A stretch of 64,000 nt of DNA. Source: Dictyoglomus turgidum DSM 6724 (GTDB lineage Bacteria; Dictyoglomota; Dictyoglomia; Dictyoglomales; Dictyoglomaceae). The position numbers were made by a program, and so were the translations under genes. The stretch lies in assembly GCF_000021645.1 (NCBI RefSeq), contig NC_011661.1:32723-96722 (forward strand). Reading direction: 5' to 3'. Positions within the stretch are counted from its first letter, which is position 1. Each line of letters begins with the position of its first letter. The notes below the pieces were generated by a model. The model saw nothing but the letters and a program-made list of their open reading frames with translations. It was not told where the DNA came from and did no database searches. Shown here one piece after another: positions 40,452 to 47,925 of the stretch.

Positions 40452-40850
40452 ATGCACGAGTGGGCTCTTGCTGAAGCAGTAGTAAAATCTGCAATAGATA
40501 TGGCTCAAAAGAAAAATCTGAGCCAAATAAAACTTTTATTCCTTAGAGTAGGTGAAGTTCAACAAATTGATATGGAAGTATTTAATTATGCCATAAAGGA
40601 GCTTTCTAAAGGAACTATTTTAGAAAATTCCGAGATAAAGTACGAGATTTTTCCTGCAAAACTGGTTTGCAATAACTGTGGAAATATATGGAGTTATATG
40701 GAAAGTTTTCAAGGACTTACTGATGAAGAAAAAGAAGCTATTCACTTTATACCAGAGACTATTCACGTATATATGAAGTGTCCAAAGTGTAAAAGTGCAG
40801 ATTTTGAGATAAAAGAAGGGAGAGGGGTCTTTATAGAGGACATAAAATGA
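40452..40850 (+). CDS. hypA: Hydrogenase nickel-insertion protein HypA, archaeal-type
   Basis: 132 residues. The nickel ligand H2 starts the protein (MHEWALAEA), and the zinc pairs are C73/C76 and C110/C113. Between them is an insert of 33 residues ending in HFIPETIHVYMKCPKC, like the long HypA of Thermococcus rather than the short bacterial loop. It brings nickel to the large subunit with the ATPase encoded next, whose ATG overlaps its stop by 4 bases. Confidence 0.93.
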   Translation: MHEWALAEAVVKSAIDMAQKKNLSQIKLLFLRVGEVQQIDMEVFNYAIKELSKGTILENSEIKYEIFPAKLVCNNCGNIWSYMESFQGLTDEEKEAIHFIPETIHVYMKCPKCKSADFEIKEGRGVFIEDIK

Positions 40851-41584
40851 CACATGATCCAAGACTTTCAATTATAGACAAAAGATTAGAGAGTGTAAAA
40901 AACATTATTGCTATAGGAAGTGGAAAGGGAGGAGTTGGAAAAAGTACTTTCTCTTCACTTCTTTCCTTATTCCTAAACAAAAAAGGCTATAAAATAGGCC
41001 TCTTAGATTTAGATATTTATGGACCTTCTAACCATGTCATATTAAATGCAGAAGATAAGTATCCTGAAGAAGAATATGGTTTAAAGCCTGTGAATGTAAA
41101 TGGAATAGATTTTATGTCCATAATCTACTTTACTCAAAATAAACCTCTGATTATGCGAGGAAAAGAGCTTACTGATACCATCCTGGAGATATTTGCTATT
41201 ACTCGTTGGAGGGATTTGGATTATTTAATCATTGATATGCCTCCTGGAATGGGAGAAGTACTTTTAGACCTCATAAGATTTATAAAAAACTTACAGTTTC
41301 TTATCATAACCAATCCCACAAAAATAGCCTTAGAAACAGTAGAAAAACTTATAAATTTCCTAAAAGAAGGAAATTATCTCATATTGGGCCTTGTGGAGAA
41401 TATGAAGATAAAAGATGGTAATTTTGTGAAGGAAAAGTGTCAAGAACTGAACATTAAATACTTAGGGCATATCTCTTTCTACGAAAATATAGAAGAAAAC
41501 TATGGAAATATAGAAAAATTAATAAATCCCTCCTTAGAAAAGGAACTTAATCAAATTGTTTCTAATTTCATACAAAAATCTTGA
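40847..41584 (+). CDS. Mrp/MinD-family ATPase in the HypB position
   Basis: 245 residues of a SIMIBI ATPase. The deviant Walker A GKGGVGKST is near residue 26, LLDLDIYGPS follows, and DYLIIDMPPGMG near 126 is the switch II region. It has none of the features of bacterial HypB (no N-terminal metal-binding CxxCGC, no GTPase NKxD). In Thermococcus a protein of this family works as HypB with long HypA, so the overlap with hypA suggests the same role here: ATP-dependent nickel insertion. A generic iron-sulfur carrier (Mrp) is the alternative. Confidence 0.85.
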   Translation: MTHDPRLSIIDKRLESVKNIIAIGSGKGGVGKSTFSSLLSLFLNKKGYKIGLLDLDIYGPSNHVILNAEDKYPEEEYGLKPVNVNGIDFMSIIYFTQNKPLIMRGKELTDTILEIFAITRWRDLDYLIIDMPPGMGEVLLDLIRFIKNLQFLIITNPTKIALETVEKLINFLKEGNYLILGLVENMKIKDGNFVKEKCQELNIKYLGHISFYENIEENYGNIEKLINPSLEKELNQIVSNFIQKS

Positions 41585-41602
41585 AAAGAGAGAGGGTGGA
41601 CT

Positions 41603-43282
41603 ATGGAGAAGATTAAGATTAAGGTCAATGGGAATGAAGTAGAAGTCTCTCCTGGTAAAACAGTCCTTCAGGTTTTAAAAGATATGGGAATCCATGTACC
41701 TGTCTTATGCCATTATGAACCTCTTATGCCTCAAGGATCTTGCAGACTCTGTGTAGTAGAAGATAGAGGAGTTTTAAAAACCGCCTGTACCACCCCTGTA
41801 GAACCTAATATGGACATAAAGACCGATACTCCTAATGTGATAAACTCAAGAAAGTTAGTACTTCAACTACTCTTTAGCGAAAGAAACCACTACTGCATGT
41901 ACTGTGAAGTTACAGGAGAGTGTGAGCTACAAGATTTAGGCTACGAATTTGGCTTAGATCACTTTGAATTTCCTACGTACGAAAGAAGATTTCCTGTAGA
42001 TAACTCTCATGAGTTTATAATGATGGATCACAACCGTTGCGTACTCTGTAGAAGATGCGTAAGAGCTTGCTCTGAAGTAGCAGGACATTTCGTATTAGGA
42101 GAGATGGAAAGAGGAATAGATACAATGATCATTGCAGATATGGATGTACCTCTTGGGAATTCATCCTGCACCTCCTGTGGATTATGCGCCCAAGTATGTC
42201 CTACAGGAGCAATTATTGACAAAAGATCATCTTACCTTGGAAGGGAAGTTCAGTCAGAAATCATATATGCTAATTGCGATATGTGCCCTGTAGGATGTGG
42301 AATGGAAATATACAAGAAAAAAGGAGCTAATTTTATAGTTAAAATATATGGAGATTGGAACTCTGATGTATCTCGCGGACTTCTCTGTAAAACAGGAAGA
42401 TATCTCTCTTTATATGATGCAAAAGAAAGAGTCGTGGGCATAAAATTGAAGGATGAATTTGGATATAGAAGACTTCATGAAGACAATCTAATAAACATCT
42501 TCAAGAGCAAATTAGATAATGCAATTGCCTATGTAGATGGCTCTCTTTTCAATGAAGAGATAGAAATGATAAAAGAAATCTTCAAAGACAAAGTATATTC
42601 TCTTTATCCTAATGAGTCTCCTATACCTACAAATATTAAGCTATCTGAGCTTGATGACAAAGAATTTTACGTGGTCATAAATGCAGACCTAAACAGGGAA
42701 TATGGAGCGGTAGGATCCATTGTAAAGAGAAATGTGATAGGCAAAAAGGCAAAGTTAATGGTGATTGATAAGGAGTTCAATAGCCTTGCTAAGATAGCTG
42801 ATTATGTATTCAATATAAAGGATCTCAATTTAGCATTAGATATATTAAAGAAGCAAAAAGAAGTAATAATTATTTATAAAGATATTAATGAGGAAGAAAA
42901 ATCAACTCTCAATTCATTGAACAATGCCAAATTCTTATATCTTCCAAAAGAGACTAATTCTATTGGACTTCAAAAATATGGAATTAAGCATGAAAAAGCA
43001 AAAGCAGAAAATGTCTTTGTCTTTGGAAAGAATTTAGAGGGTATAAAAGATCTTCCATTACAAAATTCCTTTGTAGTAGTTTTTACTCCTTATGAAGATG
43101 AAATTTTAAGAAGGGCAGATGTTATAGTAGGAACAACTAATGGCTTTGAGAGAGAAGGAACCTTCTATAACTTAGAAGGAAAGATACTTAAGAAAGAAAA
43201 GGTCTTAAGACCAGATTTTGATGTATTAGATTTAAAATCTTTCCTTTCCAATGTATTAGGAAAAACTGAAAAAGTATCTTAA
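41603..43282 (+). CDS. NuoG/HoxU-like iron-sulfur subunit of the hydrogenase
   Basis: 559 residues that carry electrons. Cysteines C36, C47, C50, C62 form the [2Fe-2S] site. H96, C98, C101, C107 resemble the NuoG His/Cys4 [4Fe-4S] site, though the histidine is one residue rather than three from the first cysteine. C146/149/152/156 with C189/192/195/199 make a two-cluster ferredoxin domain, and C225/228/232 with C262 give another. From about 270 the protein is a reduced molybdopterin-oxidoreductase-like domain with no visible cofactor site. It lies just before the small subunit. No flavin/NAD subunit (NuoF/HoxF) is adjacent. Confidence 0.87.
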   Translation: MEKIKIKVNGNEVEVSPGKTVLQVLKDMGIHVPVLCHYEPLMPQGSCRLCVVEDRGVLKTACTTPVEPNMDIKTDTPNVINSRKLVLQLLFSERNHYCMYCEVTGECELQDLGYEFGLDHFEFPTYERRFPVDNSHEFIMMDHNRCVLCRRCVRACSEVAGHFVLGEMERGIDTMIIADMDVPLGNSSCTSCGLCAQVCPTGAIIDKRSSYLGREVQSEIIYANCDMCPVGCGMEIYKKKGANFIVKIYGDWNSDVSRGLLCKTGRYLSLYDAKERVVGIKLKDEFGYRRLHEDNLINIFKSKLDNAIAYVDGSLFNEEIEMIKEIFKDKVYSLYPNESPIPTNIKLSELDDKEFYVVINADLNREYGAVGSIVKRNVIGKKAKLMVIDKEFNSLAKIADYVFNIKDLNLALDILKKQKEVIIIYKDINEEEKSTLNSLNNAKFLYLPKETNSIGLQKYGIKHEKAKAENVFVFGKNLEGIKDLPLQNSFVVVFTPYEDEILRRADVIVGTTNGFEREGTFYNLEGKILKKEKVLRPDFDVLDLKSFLSNVLGKTEKVS

Positions 43283-43301
43283 AAAAACGAGGTGAAAAAC
43301 T

Positions 43302-43844
43302 ATGGGAAAGATAAAAGTTGCCTCCATATGGTGTGAAGGGTGTTCAGGATGCCATATGTCCTTTCTTGATATGGACGAAAGATTAGTGGAATTAATAAAT
43401 AAAGGGCTTGAAATAAACGCTACTCCTATAACGGACTTAAAGATTCCTGACGAGGAAACTGATATTGGAATAATTGAAGGAGCAGTAGCAACAGATCACC
43501 ATGAAGAAGAAGTAAAAATGATGAGGGAGAGATGCAAAATAATTGTAGCCCTTGGAGATTGCGCAGTCTTTGGTGGTATTCCTACCATGAGAAACTACTT
43601 CTCAAAAGAAGAATTATTAGAAAGAGGTTATATCACCACAGAAAGCACCGTAGATGGTAAAATACCAACTTCAAAGGAGATAGGAAAACATCTCCCTAAA
43701 ACAAAGGCGGTAAATGAAGTAATAAAAGTTGACCTCTATATTCCAGGATGTCCCCCTTCAGCAGATGCCATATATTATGTATTAAAGGAAGTTCTTGAGG
43801 GAAGAATTCCCAAATTAGAAGGCGAACTTCTTAAGTATGAATAA
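43302..43844 (+). CDS. hoxY: [NiFe] hydrogenase small subunit, HoxY type
   Basis: 180 residues, the short form of soluble group 3 hydrogenases. C14 and C17 (EGCSGCHMSFLD), C87 (GDCAVFGG) and C150 (PGCPPSAD) are the expected ligands of the single proximal [4Fe-4S] cluster. An extra C11 is next to them. There is no twin-arginine signal, so the enzyme is cytoplasmic. Confidence 0.92.
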   Translation: MGKIKVASIWCEGCSGCHMSFLDMDERLVELINKGLEINATPITDLKIPDEETDIGIIEGAVATDHHEEEVKMMRERCKIIVALGDCAVFGGIPTMRNYFSKEELLERGYITTESTVDGKIPTSKEIGKHLPKTKAVNEVIKVDLYIPGCPPSADAIYYVLKEVLEGRIPKLEGELLKYE

Positions 43845-43856
43845 GAGGTGATAAAT

Positions 43857-45281
43857 ATGGAAAAGAAGATTACTATAAGTCCAGTTACAAGAATAGAAGG
43901 ACATGCAAGGGTTACTATTCATCTTAATGATGACGGAAAAGTAGAAAGTGCTTTCTTCCATGTAGATCAATTTAGAGGATTTGAAAAATTCTCAGAAGGA
44001 AGGCACTTTTCAGAAATGCCTGTTATTACTGAAAGAATCTGCGGTATATGTCCTATAAGTCACCACTTAGCCTCTGCAAAGGCCACCGATGAGATCATAG
44101 GCGTAGAAATCCCAAGAACCGCTAAACTTCTAAGAGAACTCATTCACATGGGACAGATTATTCAGTCCCATTCCATGCACTTTTTTGAATTAGCAGGACC
44201 AGACCTTATTTTAGGTTGGGATGCAGATCCAAAGATCAGAAATGTGGTAGGATTAATTCAGGAAAATCCAGAACTTGCACTAAAAGCAGTAAAATTAAGA
44301 AAATTTGGACAAAGAATTATTGAACTTGTAGCAGGAAGAAGAATACATCCTACCTTTGCAGTTCCAGGAGGAGTTAATTCTTCTTTATCTCCCTCTGCAA
44401 GAGACGAAATTTTAAGTGGAATTGATGAAATGATTGGATACATTAAAGAGGGAATAAAAATAGCTGAAGACTTCATAGAAAAGAATAAAGAACTCTGCGA
44501 CGAATTTGCTTCCTTTCCCACAGGTTATATGGGACTTGTAAAAGAAGATGGTTCTCTTGAGCTTTATGATGGAAAAATAAGATTTATGGATAAAGATGGA
44601 AATATACTTAAAGAGTTTAAGCCTCAATATTATTTGCGATATATTGGAGAAAGGGTTGAAGATTGGACCTATTTAAAATTCCCATATTATAAACCCTTAG
44701 GATATCCTAACGGAGTTTATAGAGTAGGTCCTTTAGCAAGATTAAACATAGCTGACAAAATTAGCACACCTCTTGCCAATGAAGAATTCAAGAAATTTAA
44801 ATCCATTAATAATGGAAAACCAGTAGAAGGTTCCATATACTACCATTATGCAAGACTTATTGAAACTGTCTATGCCCTTGAAAGAGCAAGAGAAATCTTA
44901 GAAGATCCTGAGGTAATGAGCCAGAATGTATTAAAGATGGGAGAGGTGACTAATGAAGAAGGGGTAGGAGTAGTAGAAGCTCCAAGAGGAACCTTAATCC
45001 ACCATTACTGGGTAGATGAAAGGGGAACCATTGAGAAGGTGAATTTGATTGTATCCACAGGACATAATAATTGGGCTATGAGTAAAGCAGTAGAGATGGT
45101 AGCAAAAGCCTTTGTGGATGGTAAAAATCTTAAAGAAGGTATGCTTAATAGGGTTGAGGGGGCTATTAGATGTTATGATCCTTGTCTTTCTTGTTCTACT
45201 CATGCTATAGGAAAGATGCCCATTGTAGTTGAACTATACGACAAAGACGGAAACATCATTGATGTTATAAAGAGAGATTGA
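43857..45281 (+). CDS. hoxH: [NiFe] hydrogenase large subunit, HoxH type
   Basis: 474 residues. RICGICPISHH (C62, C65) and the C-terminal DPCLSCSTH (C443, C446) hold nickel and iron. The 25 residues after H449 are the tail removed by the maturation protease after nickel is inserted. I chose ATG 43857, 6 bases after GAGGTG; an in-frame GTG at 43848 lies inside that site. This layout fits soluble group 3 enzymes that take up or make H2 with a soluble carrier. Confidence 0.94.
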   Translation: MEKKITISPVTRIEGHARVTIHLNDDGKVESAFFHVDQFRGFEKFSEGRHFSEMPVITERICGICPISHHLASAKATDEIIGVEIPRTAKLLRELIHMGQIIQSHSMHFFELAGPDLILGWDADPKIRNVVGLIQENPELALKAVKLRKFGQRIIELVAGRRIHPTFAVPGGVNSSLSPSARDEILSGIDEMIGYIKEGIKIAEDFIEKNKELCDEFASFPTGYMGLVKEDGSLELYDGKIRFMDKDGNILKEFKPQYYLRYIGERVEDWTYLKFPYYKPLGYPNGVYRVGPLARLNIADKISTPLANEEFKKFKSINNGKPVEGSIYYHYARLIETVYALERAREILEDPEVMSQNVLKMGEVTNEEGVGVVEAPRGTLIHHYWVDERGTIEKVNLIVSTGHNNWAMSKAVEMVAKAFVDGKNLKEGMLNRVEGAIRCYDPCLSCSTHAIGKMPIVVELYDKDGNIIDVIKRD

Positions 45282-45700
45282 AGATATTACTTGTGGGATT
45301 TGGAAATCCATATAGAAGAGACGATGGATTAGGAATAAAGCTCCTGGACCTTATAGAACACAATGTAGAGAAAATTAAGGTCCAGGAGCTCACTTTTGAT
45401 ATGGCTGAAATCTTTAAAGATTATGATATGGTAATCTTTATAGATGCCTCCTTAGAAGGTAACGAAATAGTCTTTAGAAGAGTAAAAGAAGAAATTACTT
45501 TTTCTCCTCTTACCCATCACACTCCCTGCGAAGAACTTCTATCTTGGACAAGGGTACTATACGGAAAAACTCCAGAATTTTATCTTTTGTCCATAAGAGG
45601 ATACGATTTTGACTTTGGAGAAGAGCTTTCAGAAAAGGCAAAAGAAAATTTAAAAAAGGCAGAAGAATTCCTTAAAAGTTTTCTTGAAAACCATATATGA
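45278..45700 (+). CDS. Hydrogenase maturation endopeptidase (HoxW/HycI family)
   Basis: 140 residues. GFGNPYRRDDGLG at the N-terminus carries the nickel-sensing acidic residue, VIFIDASLEG the next ligand and HHTPCEEL the histidine. It trims the large-subunit tail. The TTG start overlaps the hoxH stop, so the two are made together. It overlaps hypF by 4 bases. Confidence 0.9.
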   Translation: MKILLVGFGNPYRRDDGLGIKLLDLIEHNVEKIKVQELTFDMAEIFKDYDMVIFIDASLEGNEIVFRRVKEEITFSPLTHHTPCEELLSWTRVLYGKTPEFYLLSIRGYDFDFGEELSEKAKENLKKAEEFLKSFLENHI

Positions 45701-47922
45701 AAACCTATAAATTAAGAATTTGGGGGATTGTTCAAGGAGTTGGTTTTAGACCCTTTATCTATAGACTTGCCAAAAGTCTAAACCTTAAGGGATGGGTTCT
45801 AAACTCCACAGGATCAGTACAGATACTCATTCAAGGAGAAGAAGAAAATATTGAAAAATTCATGGAACTAATTATAAAAGAGGCGCCTCCTTTATCAAGG
45901 ATTGAAAGAATAGAAAAGGAAGAAGTAAATTCCGAAGAATTAGAAGATTTTAAAATTCTTGAAAGTAAAGAGGATACAGGTTTTAACTTCATATCTCCTG
46001 ATATTGCCATATGTGAAGACTGTCTAAGGGAAATGAGAGATCCCAAAGACAGAAGATATAAATATCCTTTTATAAACTGCACCAATTGTGGTCCCCGATA
46101 TACCATAATAGAAGATCTTCCTTATGACAGAGAAAAAACCACCATGAAGATCTTTGAAATGTGTGAAGAGTGCAAAAAAGAATATCATAATCCTTCTTCA
46201 AGAAGATTTCATGCCCAACCCATATCCTGCTATGACTGTGGACCCAAAATTTGGATTCATGGAGATAAAGATAAGGATATCTTTGAAAAAATAGCAAAAT
46301 ATCTTGAAGAAGGAAAAATTCTCGCCATAAAAGGCATGGGAGGATTCCATCTTGCCTGTGATGCTACAAAAGAAGACATAGTGAAAAGATTAAGAGAAAG
46401 AAAAAAAAGACCCTCAAAACCTTTTGCCCTCATGATGAAAGACATAGAAATGATAAAAGAATACTGCTTTGTAAGTAAAGAGGAAGAAAAAATATTAAAA
46501 TCCAAAGAAGCTCCTATTGTGCTCTTAAGGACGAGAGAATTAAAAGATATATCTCCTCTTGTGGCCCCTGGAAACAAATACTTAGGAGTTATGCTTCCCT
46601 ATACTCCTTACCATCATTTAATTTTTGATTATTTCAAAAAGCCCATTATTATGACCAGTGGAAATTTATCCGACGAACCCATAGCAAAAGACAATGAGGA
46701 AGCTATGGAGAGATTAAAAAATATCGCGGATGTATTCGTACTTCACAACAGAAATATTAAGCATCGTATAGATGATAGCGTAGTATTTGTGGAAAACAAA
46801 GAAATACAAATTATAAGAAGAGCAAGAGGATATGCCCCAGACCCTATTAAAATTCCCATAAAAATAAAGCCTACCCTTGCCCTTGGAGGAGAACTAAAAA
46901 ATACTTTCTCCTTAGGAAAGGAGAACTACATATTTATAAGTCCTCATATAGGGGATCTCAAGGATAAAGAAACCTTAGAAGTTTACGAAGAGACTATACA
47001 AGAGTACATAAGACTTTTTAAGATCGAGCCAGAACTATTGGTACATGATCTTCATCCCCAATATCTTTCTACGGATTTAGCCCAGAGTTTTAAAAAATAT
47101 ATGGAGGTAAAGTCAATTCAACACCACAAAGCCCATTTCTATTCCCTTCTCCTTGATAGAGGAATCACCAAAGATATAATTTGCTTTACTTTTGATGGAA
47201 CAGGATATGGGGAAGACGGAAAAATATGGGGAGGCGAAGTATTTGTAGGAAATATAGAGGGAGTAAAAAGGGTCGCCCACTTTAAATACTTTCCTATTGT
47301 GGGAGGAGATAGCGCCATAGAAAATCCAAGAAAAATTGCCCTATCATACATACTTAAATATTTTCCTAAGGATGCAGATAAAATAATTTCTATGGATGAT
47401 TTTGAAAAGAATTTAATTAAAATACTCCTTGAAAGGGAAGAAAATATATTTTACACATCCTCTTGTGGAAGAATCTTCGACCTTATATCTGCCCTCTTAG
47501 GAATAAGAGAAAAAATTGACTATGAAGGACAAGCGGCAATTGAGTTAGAAATGCATGCCATGGAATCCTATGAAGAAGGTTATTATCCTTTTAAAATTAT
47601 CGAAAACGAAATCCTTGAAATTGATATTTTGCCAATGATTGAGAAAATCGTAGAAGAAAAAACCAAAAAAGATAAAAGAGATATTGCAAGAAAATTTCAC
47701 AACACCATCTCTCAAATAATAATTACCCTTTCAGAAATACTTAGAGAAGAATATAACATAAATAAGGTTGGATTTTCAGGAGGAGTTTTTCAAAATAGAC
47801 TCCTTTTACAAACCACTATTCCTGCCTTAAAAGAAAGCAAATTTGAAGTATATACCCACCAAAAAGTTCCCACAAATGATGGGGGAGTTTCCTTAGGACA
47901 AACTATTATGGGATATAAATAA
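45697..47922 (+). CDS. hypF: Carbamoyltransferase HypF
   Basis: 741 residues, full length. The acylphosphatase domain (1-90) shows GIVQGVGFRPFIYR. Two zinc fingers are CEDCLREM...CTNCGPRYT and CEECKKEY...CYDCGPKI. A YrdC-like domain (about 195-380) and a Kae1-like domain (QHHKAHFYSLL, FTFDGTGYGEDG, GFSGGVFQN) follow. It makes thiocarbamate on HypE, the source of the active-site cyanide. Its partners HypC-D-E lie 9 kb away, past a sugar operon. Confidence 0.95.
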   Translation: MKTYKLRIWGIVQGVGFRPFIYRLAKSLNLKGWVLNSTGSVQILIQGEEENIEKFMELIIKEAPPLSRIERIEKEEVNSEELEDFKILESKEDTGFNFISPDIAICEDCLREMRDPKDRRYKYPFINCTNCGPRYTIIEDLPYDREKTTMKIFEMCEECKKEYHNPSSRRFHAQPISCYDCGPKIWIHGDKDKDIFEKIAKYLEEGKILAIKGMGGFHLACDATKEDIVKRLRERKKRPSKPFALMMKDIEMIKEYCFVSKEEEKILKSKEAPIVLLRTRELKDISPLVAPGNKYLGVMLPYTPYHHLIFDYFKKPIIMTSGNLSDEPIAKDNEEAMERLKNIADVFVLHNRNIKHRIDDSVVFVENKEIQIIRRARGYAPDPIKIPIKIKPTLALGGELKNTFSLGKENYIFISPHIGDLKDKETLEVYEETIQEYIRLFKIEPELLVHDLHPQYLSTDLAQSFKKYMEVKSIQHHKAHFYSLLLDRGITKDIICFTFDGTGYGEDGKIWGGEVFVGNIEGVKRVAHFKYFPIVGGDSAIENPRKIALSYILKYFPKDADKIISMDDFEKNLIKILLEREENIFYTSSCGRIFDLISALLGIREKIDYEGQAAIELEMHAMESYEEGYYPFKIIENEILEIDILPMIEKIVEEKTKKDKRDIARKFHNTISQIIITLSEILREEYNINKVGFSGGVFQNRLLLQTTIPALKESKFEVYTHQKVPTNDGGVSLGQTIMGYK

Positions 47923-47925
47923 TAA

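Noticed and set aside
41603-43282. Formate dehydrogenase or NADH dehydrogenase identity for the NuoG-like protein
   Set aside because: The molybdopterin domain is reduced, and the next two genes are hydrogenase small and large subunits.
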